A DNA stretch of 64,000 nt from the NCBI GenBank assembly GCA_050951365.1, contig JBMNIX010000002.1:186001-250000 (forward strand). Direction: 5' to 3'. This DNA comes from JAAYHG01 sp012735455. GTDB lineage: Bacteria; Bacillota; DTU030; DUMP01. Numbering within the stretch: position 1 is the stretch's first letter; the number at the start of each line of letters is the position of its first letter. Shown here piece after piece: positions 17,370 through 26,111 of the stretch. Both the position numbers and the translations under genes were made by a program. A model generated the notes under the pieces. The model searched no databases. It was not told the DNA's origin and was given only the letters and a program-made list of their open reading frames with translations.

Positions 17370-18744
17370 AGAGTACCGTACAATTACGGAAATCGCCGGC
17401 CCTCTGATGCTGGTGCAAAAGGTGGCAGATGTTAAGTATAATGAGCTGGTGGAGATTGAGCTAGGAGATGGTAGCACCCGTCGCGGCCAGGTCCTGGAAG
17501 TAAGCGGTGATACTGCTCTGATCCAGGTTTTTGAGGGTACCACGGGACTTAACCTTGATACGGCCAAAGTGCGTTTCTTGGGCCATGGCCTGGAGCTGGG
17601 CGTTTCCGCCGACATGCTCGGACGTGTGTTCGATGGCCTCGGACGGCCGCGGGACAATGGACCACGCATTATACCAGAACAGCGCCGTGACATCAACGCC
17701 TTCCCACTTAACCCGGCAGCCCGGGACTACCCCTCCGAGTTTATTCAGACGGGCATTTCTGCCATAGACGGTCTGAACACCATGGTCCGTGGTCAGAAGC
17801 TTCCTATTTTCTCGGTGTCCGGCTTGCCGCACTCCAGACTCGCGGCTCAGATTGCCCGCCAGGCCAAGGTGTTGGGGACAGAGACCAAGTTTGCCGTGGT
17901 GTTTGCCGCCATGGGTATCACCTTTGAGGAAGCAGACTTTTTTGTCTCCGACTTTAGAAAGACCGGTGCTATTGAGCGCGCCGTGCTCTTTATGAACCTG
18001 GCCGATGATCCGGCCATTGAACGTATCGCTACCCCGCGCATGGCCCTCACAGCAGCCGAGTATCTGGCTTACGATAAGGGCATGCATGTCCTTGTTATCC
18101 TCACCGACATGACTAACTATGCCGAGGCCCTGCGCGAGATCTCGGCCGCCCGCAAAGAGGTGCCCGGGCGCCGTGGTTATCCCGGCTACCTCTACACAGA
18201 CCTGGCCACCATCTACGAACGTGCTGGTCGCGTGCGCGGATCAGAGGGATCCATTACCCAGGTGCCGATTCTCACTATGCCTGAGGATGACAAGACCCAC
18301 CCCATCCCTGACCTTACCGGCTATATCACCGAAGGTCAGATTATCCTTAGCCGTGACCTGCATAGGAAAGGCATCTACCCGCCCATCGACGTTCTTCCGT
18401 CCCTGTCACGACTTAAGGACAAGGGTATCGGCCATGGCAAGACCCGCGAGGACCATGCCGATACCATGAACCAGCTCTACGCCGCTTACGCCCGTGGTAA
18501 AGAGGCCAAAGAGCTGGCTGCCATCCTGGGTGAGGCTGCCCTTTCCGAGACCGATAAGCTATTCTCCAAGTTCGCCGATGAGTTTGAGGAACGTTACGTA
18601 AAGCAGGGTGAGGACGAGGATCGCACCATCATCCAAACCCTGGATCTGGGCTGGGAGCTCTTGAGCACCCTCCCACGGGGCGAGCTGAAGCGTATCCGTG
18701 AGGAGTACCTGGAGAAGTACCTACCCGCCAAGGGGGAGGAGTAA
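17362..18744 (+). CDS. ntpB: V-type ATPase regulatory subunit B
   Basis: 460 aa from TTG 17362, chosen because GGAGGTGA lies at 17349-17356; GTG 17341 has no SD. The start overlaps the end of the A gene by 8 bases. Family signs are EYRTITEIAGPLMLV, the non-catalytic nucleotide region ISAIDGLNTMVRGQKLP (no P-loop GKT, as expected) and SRLKDKGIGHGKTREDH. It forms the alternating head with subunit A. Confidence 0.96.
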   Translation: MPKEYRTITEIAGPLMLVQKVADVKYNELVEIELGDGSTRRGQVLEVSGDTALIQVFEGTTGLNLDTAKVRFLGHGLELGVSADMLGRVFDGLGRPRDNGPRIIPEQRRDINAFPLNPAARDYPSEFIQTGISAIDGLNTMVRGQKLPIFSVSGLPHSRLAAQIARQAKVLGTETKFAVVFAAMGITFEEADFFVSDFRKTGAIERAVLFMNLADDPAIERIATPRMALTAAEYLAYDKGMHVLVILTDMTNYAEALREISAARKEVPGRRGYPGYLYTDLATIYERAGRVRGSEGSITQVPILTMPEDDKTHPIPDLTGYITEGQIILSRDLHRKGIYPPIDVLPSLSRLKDKGIGHGKTREDHADTMNQLYAAYARGKEAKELAAILGEAALSETDKLFSKFADEFEERYVKQGEDEDRTIIQTLDLGWELLSTLPRGELKRIREEYLEKYLPAKGEE

Positions 18745-18747
18745 CCC

Positions 18748-19386
18748 ATGGAAATCCGGGTGAACCCCACCCGTATGGAGCTCAACCGTTTGAAGCGGCG
18801 CCTGGCCATGGCCCAGCGTGGCCACAAGCTGCTAAAAGATAAACGGGATGAGCTCATGCGGCAGTTCCTAATCCTGGTACGTAAGAACAAAGAGCTGCGC
18901 GAGGAAGTGGAAGACAGGTTGGCCGGAGCGTTCCGTAAGTTCATGCTGGCACGGGCTGTCATGTCTGCAGAAGCGGTGGAAGAGGCTATCATGTTCCCCA
19001 AGGAGCGCTTGGAGGTACACTTGGGCAGCCAAAACATCATGAGTGTCCATGCTCCCAAACTTACTTGGGAAAGGGTCAGTGAAAACACCGATAGCATGTA
19101 CCCGTACGGTTTTGCTGAGACTTCCGGGGACTTGGACGACTCCATCAGCACACTGGCAGAACTGCTCCCGCGTCTGTTGGAACTGGCGGAGGTAGAGAAG
19201 GCGGTGGCTCTACTCGCCGCGGAGATCGAACGCACCCGCCGCCGGGTTAACGCTTTGGAGTATATAATGATTCCCCAACTCATGACCAGTGTGCGTTACG
19301 TTACCATGAAACTAGACGAAAACGAGCGTGGCAGTTTGACGCGCCTGATGAAGGTCAAGGACATTGTACGGGCTAAGAGTGTATAA
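18748..19386 (+). CDS. ntpD: V-type ATPase subunit D (central rotor shaft)
   Basis: 212 aa coiled-coil shaft. It begins with the family signature NPTRMELNRLKRRLAMAQRG and GHKLLKDKRDELMRQF, and ends in the RRRVNALEYIMIPQL helix that pairs with the N-terminal one inside the A3B3 head. It is last gene of the operon, three bases after the B stop, and is followed by a strong terminator. No NtpH or NtpJ homologue follows. Confidence 0.95.
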   Translation: MEIRVNPTRMELNRLKRRLAMAQRGHKLLKDKRDELMRQFLILVRKNKELREEVEDRLAGAFRKFMLARAVMSAEAVEEAIMFPKERLEVHLGSQNIMSVHAPKLTWERVSENTDSMYPYGFAETSGDLDDSISTLAELLPRLLELAEVEKAVALLAAEIERTRRRVNALEYIMIPQLMTSVRYVTMKLDENERGSLTRLMKVKDIVRAKSV

Positions 19387-19408
19387 TAAATAGGGCTTGA
19401 TGAGTAGG

Positions 19409-19433
19409 GGCGGCTCCTCCAGCCGCCTTTTTT
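19409..19433 (+). terminator. Rho-independent terminator of the V-ATPase operon
   Basis: Perfect 7-bp stem GGCGGCT / AGCCGCC with a 5-base loop, followed by six Ts. Confidence 0.9.
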
Positions 19434-19493
19434 CTGCAACTCCTTCTCTGCTCCAGGACATACTGAATACAGCACTGCAGAGGAGGAAACTCG

Positions 19494-20615
19494 ATGCCCA
19501 AAGAACATTCAGCGCGCGGTTTAGGCTTGCCCCTGGTGGCGTTGGCGGTGATCCTGGCCTTCCTGGCTGGCGGTGTACTGGTGGGGGCTGTGTTGCCAGG
19601 GCGATTGCAGGGGCCGTCTGCAGCCCCGGTGCCACAGCAACAAGCAGTGCCTTTGGATGCCCAGGAAGGGGTCCAGCTTGCCCCCTACTCAACCATCACT
19701 GCCATTGCAGAACAGGCCGGGCAAGCGGTAGTTGGGATTGCAACACGGCAGCGGGCCTATGATTGGTTTTCTGGAGTCTATGAAGAGTCGGGTGTTGGCT
19801 CAGGTATCATCTTTGACCCTTCCGGCTACATCTTAACGAATGATCATGTGGTAGGTGGGGCCAGCCACATAGTGGTTACCCTGGCTGATGGTCGTCAGGT
19901 GTCTGGTGAAGTAGTGGGCACCGATCCCACCACGGACCTGGCGGTGGTAAAAATAGCGGCGACGAATTTGGTGCCTGCCATTTTGGGCCGCTCGGATAAC
20001 CTCCGTGTCGGCGAGCTTGCTGTAGCCATTGGCAATCCTTTAGGTCTTGAGTTTCAGCGTACCGTGACCGCTGGGATTGTCAGTGCCCTTAACCGCACCA
20101 TTGAGACGGATGACGGCAAGGTATTGGAGAATCTCATTCAGACCGATGCTCCCATCAACCCTGGTAACAGCGGGGGACCTCTTCTTAACGCCCGCGGTGA
20201 GGTAATCGGTGTTAACACCGCCAAGGCGCAAGCAGCAGAAGGTATGGGTTTCGCTATCCCCATCAGCCTGGCACGCCCTGTGGTGGAAGAGCTTAAGGCT
20301 TACGGACGTGTAGTGCGGCCCTGGCTGGGGGTTTACACGGCAGAAGTAAACCGTGAGATCGGTGCTTATTACGACCTTAAGGTGGAAAGTGGCATTGCTG
20401 TCTTGGACGTCTATCGTGACAGCCCCGCTTCTCTAGCCGGTGTACGTCCAGGAGATGTAATCACTGCTGTGGATGGGCGTGAGGTGCGCACCCTGTCCGA
20501 GTTTACAGCTGTAATTGCCCGGCGCAAAGTGGGAGAAAGAGTGGAGCTCTTGCTCAACCGCCAGGGCAAAGAGGTACAGGTCCAGGTGACCCTAAGCCCG
20601 CGCCCTGCGAATTAG
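19494..20615 (+). CDS. htrA: HtrA/DegP-family membrane-anchored serine protease with PDZ domain
   Basis: A 373 aa quality-control protease. A membrane helix spans about residues 11-33, followed by a Pro/Gln linker. The trypsin-like domain (about 65-255) has catalytic triad H118 (LTNDHVVGG), D148 (TTDLAVVKI) and S226 (NPGNSGGP). A C-terminal PDZ domain (about 275-370) carries SPASLAGVRPGDVI. It should degrade misfolded exported proteins outside the membrane. ATG 19494 has GAGGAGGAAA upstream. In Bacillus, htrC follows walJ, so this gene belongs to the wal neighbourhood although the V-ATPase operon now separates them. Confidence 0.93.
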   Translation: MPKEHSARGLGLPLVALAVILAFLAGGVLVGAVLPGRLQGPSAAPVPQQQAVPLDAQEGVQLAPYSTITAIAEQAGQAVVGIATRQRAYDWFSGVYEESGVGSGIIFDPSGYILTNDHVVGGASHIVVTLADGRQVSGEVVGTDPTTDLAVVKIAATNLVPAILGRSDNLRVGELAVAIGNPLGLEFQRTVTAGIVSALNRTIETDDGKVLENLIQTDAPINPGNSGGPLLNARGEVIGVNTAKAQAAEGMGFAIPISLARPVVEELKAYGRVVRPWLGVYTAEVNREIGAYYDLKVESGIAVLDVYRDSPASLAGVRPGDVITAVDGREVRTLSEFTAVIARRKVGERVELLLNRQGKEVQVQVTLSPRPAN

Positions 20616-20722
20616 AGGGGTTGCTGTCGGAAGCAGGACAATTTATGCCACATGCAGAAACATGTTAATGAAAAACCTGCCCTGGGGATGTATCTGGCAG
20701 GTGAAGGAGGAGTAGACAGACA

Positions 20723-22135
20723 ATGGCCAAAGCTCATAAGGTGCAACTGTGCGATACGACACTTCGCGACGGGCATCAGAGTCTCTTTGCAACACGCATG
20801 AAGACGGAAGACATGCTGCCCATCTTGGAAAAACTGGACTCCGTGGGCTATTACTCCCTGGAGATGTGGGGCGGAGCGACATTTGATACCTGTATGCGTT
20901 TTCTTAATGAAGATCCTTGGGAGCGCCTCTGGACCATTAGGAAACGGATCAAGAACACTAAGCTGCAGATGCTGCTGCGGGGTCAGAACATACTCGGCTA
21001 TCGTAACTACCCTGACGACGTCGTCGAGGAGTTCGTGAAACGTATGGTTGAAGGTGGCATCGATGTGGTGCGCATCTTTGATGCCCTCAACGACATACGC
21101 AATATGGAGACAGCCATCCGTGCTACTAAGGCCGCGGGTGCCCATGCGCAAGGGACAGTGGTCTACACCATCAGTCCGGTGCACGACCTTCCCCTCTATG
21201 TCAAGCTGGCTAAGGACCTGGTGGAACTGGGCGTTGACTCCATTTGTATTAAAGACATGGCCGGTCTACTGTCACCTTATGCGGCCTATGAACTGGTAAG
21301 CGCGCTTAAGAAAGCAGTGGATGTACCCATTCAGCTCCACTGCCACTACACCAGCGGCATGGCCTCTATGACTTATCTCAAGGCTATTGAGGCCGGGTGC
21401 GATGTGGTGGACACGGCGAGTTCCCCCCTGGCTCTCGGTACCTCGCAGCCTCCGGCAGAATCCTTGGTGGCCACCTTGGCGGGGACACCGTATGATACCG
21501 GTCTCAATCTGGAAGTGCTGTCCGAGATCGCCGACTACTGGCGGGATGTCAAGACAAAATACGACCAGTTTGCTGCCATCTCATCCGGTGTGGACACAAA
21601 TGTCCTTTCCTACCAGATTCCAGGTGGCATGATCAGCAACCTTGCCTCGCAGCTAAAGCAGCAGGGAGCGTTGGATAAGTACCGGGATTGCCTGGAAGAG
21701 GTGCCACGCGTAAGAAAAGAACTGGGCTACCCTTCCCTGGTTACGCCTACCAGCCAGATTGTGGGAACCCAAGCCGTGTTCAATGTCCTCCTGGGAGAGC
21801 GTTACAAGGTGGTGCCCACAGAGGTTAAAAACTACGTCTTAGGTTACTACGGGCGTCCGCCTGCTCCCATCGACGAGGAAGTGAAAAAGAAGATCATCGG
21901 TGACCAAGAGCCCATTACCTGCCGTCCGGCCGATCTCTTGGAACCGGGACTCCCGGCTGCCAGGAAGGCCATCGGTCAGTTTGTCCAAAAACCAGAGGAT
22001 GTACTCTCCTATGCCCTCTTCCCGCAGGTAGCGGAGAAGTTCCTCAAAGAGCGTATGGCTGCCAAGGTGGGTGTGGATTTTAGCTTGGCGGAGGCCGCTG
22101 CTGCCGAGGCTCCCAAACCCTACTACCCGGCTTAG
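20723..22135 (+). CDS. Biotin-dependent carboxyltransferase (PycB/OadA-type 5S subunit), no biotin domain
   Basis: 470 aa carboxyltransferase of the pyruvate carboxylase subunit B / oxaloacetate decarboxylase alpha / transcarboxylase 5S family. The TIM barrel begins with CDTTLRDGHQS (metal-binding D11). The carboxyl-accepting lysine is K177 in SICIKDMAGLL and the metal-binding HxH is H206/H208 in QLHCHY. The conserved C-terminal half (LASQLKQQGALDKY) follows. The protein ends after an Ala-rich stretch without the biotinyl lysine motif (AMKM), so biotin carrier and carboxylase must be encoded elsewhere. Reaction: transfer of CO2 between biotin and pyruvate or oxaloacetate. The direction cannot be told from sequence. 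The SD is GAAGGAGGAG at 20702-20711. Confidence 0.87.
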   Translation: MAKAHKVQLCDTTLRDGHQSLFATRMKTEDMLPILEKLDSVGYYSLEMWGGATFDTCMRFLNEDPWERLWTIRKRIKNTKLQMLLRGQNILGYRNYPDDVVEEFVKRMVEGGIDVVRIFDALNDIRNMETAIRATKAAGAHAQGTVVYTISPVHDLPLYVKLAKDLVELGVDSICIKDMAGLLSPYAAYELVSALKKAVDVPIQLHCHYTSGMASMTYLKAIEAGCDVVDTASSPLALGTSQPPAESLVATLAGTPYDTGLNLEVLSEIADYWRDVKTKYDQFAAISSGVDTNVLSYQIPGGMISNLASQLKQQGALDKYRDCLEEVPRVRKELGYPSLVTPTSQIVGTQAVFNVLLGERYKVVPTEVKNYVLGYYGRPPAPIDEEVKKKIIGDQEPITCRPADLLEPGLPAARKAIGQFVQKPEDVLSYALFPQVAEKFLKERMAAKVGVDFSLAEAAAAEAPKPYYPA

Positions 22136-22621
22136 ATGAGCCTACGCATCCGTATCCTGGTCATCGGCAAGACGCGGAGCAAATTCCTCCAGGCCGGTAA
22201 CGCGGAGTACCTGAAACGATTGCAGCCCTATGCCAAGACCGAGATCGTAACCCTGGCGGCTGAGAAGATCCCGCCCAATCCCGCTGCGGCCACTGTAGCT
22301 GCCATCAAGGCGGCAGAGGCTCGCACCCTCCTTGCGGCCGTGACACCAGGGGAGTACCTCATAGCTCTTAGTCCCGAGGGTGAGGAGTTAACCTCGGGAG
22401 GTTTTGCTGCTTTGCTGGACGAGCTTGCCCTGCGCGGCGAAAGCCGCTTGGCCTTCGCGGTGGGCGGTACCTTGGGGTTGGATGATACTGTCCTAAAGGC
22501 CGCTCGCCGCGTTCTCTCCCTCTCGCGACTCACCTTTACCCATGAGCTGGTGCGGCTTATTCTTGTAGAGCAGCTTTACCGCGCCTTCAAGATTAGCCGT
22601 GGTGAACCGTACCATTACTGA
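22136..22621 (+). CDS. rlmH: 23S rRNA (pseudouridine1915-N3)-methyltransferase RlmH
   Basis: 161 aa SPOUT-class methyltransferase that methylates pseudouridine 1915 in 23S rRNA helix 69 using SAM. The family core is clear: FAVGGTLGLDD (cofactor knot), LSLSRLTFTHELVRLILVEQ and the invariant C-terminus YRAFKISRGEPYHY. The ATG directly follows the previous stop (TAGATG), so the two genes are co-transcribed. rlmH next to wal/htr genes is the conserved Firmicutes order. Confidence 0.96.
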   Translation: MSLRIRILVIGKTRSKFLQAGNAEYLKRLQPYAKTEIVTLAAEKIPPNPAAATVAAIKAAEARTLLAAVTPGEYLIALSPEGEELTSGGFAALLDELALRGESRLAFAVGGTLGLDDTVLKAARRVLSLSRLTFTHELVRLILVEQLYRAFKISRGEPYHY

Positions 22622-22627
22622 TTTCCT

Positions 22628-22666
22628 ATCCCCGCACTACATTGCTGCGGGGATTTTCCTTTTTTG
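22628..22666 (+). terminator. Rho-independent terminator after rlmH
   Basis: 9-bp perfect stem ATCCCCGCA / TGCGGGGAT, 9-base loop, then TTTCCTTTTTT. Confidence 0.9.
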
Positions 22667-22990
22667 TCAGGTCCACATGTGTGCACTGCAAATCCTGCTT
22701 GCCCCACAGCGCAAGAGCGAGTATAATAAACGCTAAGTATAAACATAACAACATCAAATAGTGTCTGCAACAAGTAAAGCAGAGGTAAGGACCCGGGGCA
22801 GTCTGCCGCGGCTTAATGTTGCAAAAATAAATCACCCTTATTTAATGAATTACCAGAAGGAATTCAGATCTTGACGTCGAAATGACAAACGACTAGAATG
22901 GCCAGGGGGGCGATAATGGTTCGGATGTATTGAGCTGCTGGCTGGATATATCAAACTTACTTTACTTATCCGTTGAGGGGGAGAAACTGA
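22667..22990 (+). promoter_or_regulatory. Intergenic region with two candidate promoters
   Basis: About 320 bases without a gene. The better promoter is TTGACG at 22871-22876, 17-base spacer, TAGAAT at 22894-22899. An upstream candidate is TTGCCC at 22699-22704, 17-base spacer, TATAAT at 22722-22727; if used it would give a leader of about 260 nt. I see no known riboswitch in that leader. Confidence 0.65.
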
Positions 22991-24081
22991 ATGAAGCGCT
23001 TTTCGATATTAGCATTGGTTATGCTACTGGCTGTAAGCCTCTTGGCCGGTTGTACTGCACAGGGCGAAGCTGCTCTGGAGGTTGGTAATACAAGCAGCCT
23101 CAGACTGAGGCGCCTGTAGCCCTGAAACTAGGCCTTGGTCTTGTTACCTCTATCGCTAAGTCCAAGGATGCTACCGCTGACACCACTGCTGTGGCTCAGG
23201 TGGATACTGTTATCGCCGCTGCCCTCTTCGACCAGGACGGCAAAGTGGTGAATGTGGAAATCGATACCGCTCAGTCTAAGGTCAACTACGACGAGAACAT
23301 GAAGGTCAGCTCCGACAAGACTGCTCCTGTCAACACTAAGGTTGAGCTGGGCGACAAGTACGGAATGAAGAAGGCCTCCACTATTGGCAAGGAATGGTAC
23401 GAACAAATTGCTGAGCTTGAGAACTGGATGGTAGGCAAGACCGTGGACGAAATTAAGTCCCTTAAGGTAAAAGAACGCGACGAAGCGCACCCGGCAGTAC
23501 CAGATGACCCAGAGCTAACCTCCCTGGTAACCGTAAGCGTTGAGGACTACCTGGAAGCAGTAGCCAAGGCGTACGAAAGTAGTGTAGAGGCAGACGGCGC
23601 AGAGAAGCTAGGTCTTGGCCATGTGGTGACCATTGACAAGTCCACCGATTACAGCCTGAAAGATGGCGTGGAGACCCTCCCGGTGGCTCAGGTGAACTGC
23701 GTGGTGGCTGCCACTGCCTTTGACAAGGACGGCAAGGTTGCTGCAACAATCATCGACAATGCCCAGACTAAGGTCAACTTCGACAAAGACGGTAAGGTTA
23801 CTTCGAACAAGACTGCCCCTGTCCTTTCCAAAGTGGAACTGGGTGACAAGTACGGCATGAAGAAGGCCTCCACCATCGGCAAAGAGTGGTACGAACAAAT
23901 TGCCGAGCTTCAGAACTGGATGGTAGGCAAGACCGTGGATGAGATTAAGTCTCTCAGGGTTAAAGAGCGCGATGCATCTCACCCGGCTGTTCCAGATGAT
24001 CCGGAGCTTACCTCTCTAGTGACAATTTCCGTTGAGGAATACCTCGAGGCCGTTGCTGAAGCATACGAGTACGCGAAGTAA
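22991..24081 (+). CDS. Double FMN-binding-domain lipoprotein (PplA-like), apparent frameshift near residue 35
   Basis: A lipoprotein with two tandem domains of about 130 aa related to flavinylated lipoproteins such as Listeria PplA. ATG 22991 (SD GAGGGGGAG just upstream) encodes a signal peptide and lipobox LLAGC, but this frame stops at 23117-23119. The rest is open in frame 1 from after a stop at 23086 to 24081. A single missing base between 23089 and 23116 would join them; without joining, the first usual start is GTG 23191. Domain 1 has the likely flavinylation segment SKSKDATADT; domain 2 has KSTDYSLKDG instead. Both share a nearly identical 85-residue core (VELGDKYGMKKASTIGKEWY). FMN would be attached by the ApbE protein encoded next. 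The proposed role is extracytoplasmic electron transfer. Confidence 0.75.
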
Positions 24082-24100
24082 GTGCCTGTAGATTAGCTGA

Positions 24101-24138
24101 CAACTCTCCTGCCTAAAGCAGGGGAGTTGCTTTCTTTA
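24101..24138 (+). terminator. Rho-independent terminator after the flavin lipoprotein
   Basis: 12-bp stem (one G-U pair) CAACTCTCCTGC / GCAGGGGAGTTG with a 5-base loop, followed by CTTTCTTTAT. Confidence 0.85.
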
Positions 24139-24170
24139 TAGTAAGGCTCCTTGTTAAAAGCGCGTGCAGC

Positions 24171-24199
24171 TTGTAACACCTATAAGCTTTTGCTATTAT
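24171..24199 (+). promoter_or_regulatory. Promoter of the apbE gene
   Basis: TTGTAA at 24171-24176, a 17-base spacer, then an extended -10 (TGC) TATTAT at 24194-24199. The position between terminator and gene gives apbE independent expression. Confidence 0.7.
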
Positions 24200-24217
24200 G
24201 AGGACGGGTGAGAGCAA

Positions 24218-25306
24218 GTGAGAAAAGTTATTGCCCTAGCTATTCTACTAGCCATGCTGCCCCCTATCCTTACAGGCTGTAGAGCAGTACCACCAAAGTA
24301 TAATAAGTACAGCGACACCTTTTTCGGCACATTCGACGCCCCGGTTCAACTGATAGCCTATACCAAGAGTGAGCAGGAGTTTAACAGTTACTTCGCAGCG
24401 GCCGGCGCTCGCTTCCAGGAGCTGCACCGGCTTTACGATATCTATAACAATTACCCTGGTCTCAACAACATTAAGACCATAAACGACAATGCCGGTGAGA
24501 AACCGGTCAAAGTCGACAAAGAGATAATCGACCTCGTGCTCTTTGCCAAGGAATGGTATGCAAAGGTTGGTGGAACCAACATTGCCCTGGGGCCGGTACT
24601 CAAGATTTGGCATGACTACCGGCTGGCAGGGAACGATGACCCGACAGAGGCCAAGCTCCCGCCCATGGCTGACCTTCAGGCTGCGGCCCGGTATACAGAT
24701 TTGGACAAGGTTATTGTGGATCCCGCAGCCGGAACTGTCTTCTTGGCCGAACGGCAGATGCGACTGGATGTGGGCGCGGTAGCTAAGGGTTACGCAGCCG
24801 AAATAGTGGCCAGAGAGTTGGAGATGATGGGCCTGAAGTCCGGAATTATCAACGCTGGTGGTAACGTGCGGGTTTTGGGAGAACCCTTGGATGGTGTGCG
24901 CAAGCGTTGGGGTGTTGGCATTCACAACCCTGAAAAGTCTATCTTCGATGAGGACAATCCCTATCTGGATACCATATACGTCAATCAGGCAGCCGTTGTC
25001 TCCAGCGGCGACTATCAGCGCTACTATATTGTGGACGGTAAGAGAATGCACCACCTTATTGATCCACGTACCCTTATGCCTGCCAATCACTACCGGATGG
25101 TAACTGTGGTGACCGCGGATTCCGGGGTGGCGGACTTCCTTTCCACGGCGGCCTTTGTTTTACCGTATGAAGAGAGTCGGGTCTTGATCCAGGGACTAGA
25201 TGGGGTAGAGGCCCTTTGGGTTACTTCCGACGGCCAGGTGGAGGCGACAGATGGTATGAAAAAAATCATGCGCAGTCAGGGAGCTTCCGGCGCTACCGCC
25301 CAGTAA
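24218..25306 (+). CDS. apbE: FAD:protein FMN transferase (ApbE/FmnB-like lipoprotein)
   Basis: A 362 aa exported flavin transferase. It splits FAD and links FMN covalently to a Thr/Ser of target proteins outside the membrane, using magnesium. The signal peptide ends with lipobox ILTGC. Family motifs are NIALGPVLKIW, VGAVAKGYAAE, IINAGGNVRVLG and MHHLIDPRTLMP. GTG start with GGGTGAGAG upstream. The frameshifted flavin lipoprotein before it and the small FMN-binding lipoprotein at 27205 are the obvious substrates; this pairing is inference from proximity and motif. Confidence 0.92.
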   Translation: MRKVIALAILLAMLPPILTGCRAVPPKYNKYSDTFFGTFDAPVQLIAYTKSEQEFNSYFAAAGARFQELHRLYDIYNNYPGLNNIKTINDNAGEKPVKVDKEIIDLVLFAKEWYAKVGGTNIALGPVLKIWHDYRLAGNDDPTEAKLPPMADLQAAARYTDLDKVIVDPAAGTVFLAERQMRLDVGAVAKGYAAEIVARELEMMGLKSGIINAGGNVRVLGEPLDGVRKRWGVGIHNPEKSIFDEDNPYLDTIYVNQAAVVSSGDYQRYYIVDGKRMHHLIDPRTLMPANHYRMVTVVTADSGVADFLSTAAFVLPYEESRVLIQGLDGVEALWVTSDGQVEATDGMKKIMRSQGASGATAQ

Positions 25307-25321
25307 GTGAAGACCTGCCCC

Positions 25322-25350
25322 TTGCCCGCCCCGAAAAACCAGCATATAAT
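25322..25350 (+). promoter_or_regulatory. Promoter of the LUD-domain gene
   Basis: TTGCCC at 25322-25327, 17-base spacer, TATAAT at 25345-25350. Confidence 0.65.
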
Positions 25351-25432
25351 AGAAATGGTGTTAAGGATTAACAGATTCACAAGTAACTGGATTTGATAAT
25401 GGGGTAAACTTTACATGGGGGAGGACGAACAG

Positions 25433-26047
25433 ATGGAGGAAAAACTGGCTCGTACCCAGGCGGCACTGGAGAAGCATGGCATCAAGACAACTATTGTTTC
25501 CACACCGGAGGAAGCCAAGGCTTATATCTTGGAGCAAGTGGAGGCCGGTCAGAGCGTAGGCATCGGCGGCTCGGTTACCATCGATCAGCTTGGCGTTGAG
25601 CAGGACCTCTTAGCCAAGGGTTGTGAGGTCAGGTGGCACTGGCGAGCCAAGAGCCCGGCTGAAGCTGCCCAGTTGCGGCATGGACAGCTGAGCGCCGACG
25701 TTTTCCTGGCCAGTTCCAATGCCGTAACCGAAGACGGCAAACTTGTTAATATTGATGGTACTGGCAACCGCGTAGGGGCCATGGTCTTCGGTCCTAAGAA
25801 GGTGATTCTTGTCTGTGGGCAGAATAAAATTGTCCCTGATGTAACGGCGGCCCTGGACCGAGTGCACAACGTAGCAGCACCCCCTAACGGGAAGCGTCTC
25901 AATACCGGCACACCGTGCGCCATCACTGGGTCCTGCAACGACTGCGACTCGCCGGGCCGGATGTGTGCTGTAACGGTGATCATTGAGCGCAAGCCCAAGA
26001 CTACCGATCTACAGGTGGTTTTAGTGAGGAGTGATCTTGGCTACTAA
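25433..26047 (+). CDS. LUD-domain protein (LutC/YkgG-like)
   Basis: 204 aa. ATG 25433 is preferred over ATG 25415 because the GGGGGAGG at 25417-25424 then acts as SD. The LUD (DUF162) fold is shown by SVGIGGSVTIDQLG, VFLASSNAVTEDGKLVNIDG, NRVGAMVFGPKKVILVCGQNK and a Cys-containing C-terminus (CNDCDSPGRMC). LutC with LutA and LutB oxidises lactate, but stand-alone LUD proteins like this are common in anaerobes and their role is unclear. No lutA or lutB is in the window. Confidence 0.85.
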   Translation: MEEKLARTQAALEKHGIKTTIVSTPEEAKAYILEQVEAGQSVGIGGSVTIDQLGVEQDLLAKGCEVRWHWRAKSPAEAAQLRHGQLSADVFLASSNAVTEDGKLVNIDGTGNRVGAMVFGPKKVILVCGQNKIVPDVTAALDRVHNVAAPPNGKRLNTGTPCAITGSCNDCDSPGRMCAVTVIIERKPKTTDLQVVLVRSDLGY

Positions 26048-26067
26048 GAGCTCCTTAGAAAATGCAG

Positions 26068-26099
26068 AAAACCCGAGCCCAGGCTCGGGTTTTCTTTTG
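26068..26099. terminator. Terminator between convergent LUD gene and ymaF
   Basis: 12-bp perfect stem AAAACCCGAGCC / GGCTCGGGTTTT around a CA loop, flanked by T-rich sequence on the plus side and A-rich on the other, so it can serve both strands. Confidence 0.85.
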
Positions 26100-26111
26100 T
26101 CTCAATGGGAA

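Noticed and set aside
22667..22990. Possible FMN riboswitch before the flavin lipoprotein
   Set aside because: The RFN-element blocks (AGGGTAC, GGGCRGGG, CCCGACCC) are not present; only promoter-like sequences are visible.
23331..24060. Repeat unit in the flavin lipoprotein as a mobile or recombination repeat
   Set aside because: The two copies are in-frame protein domains with many synonymous differences, so they are an old domain duplication rather than a DNA repeat element.
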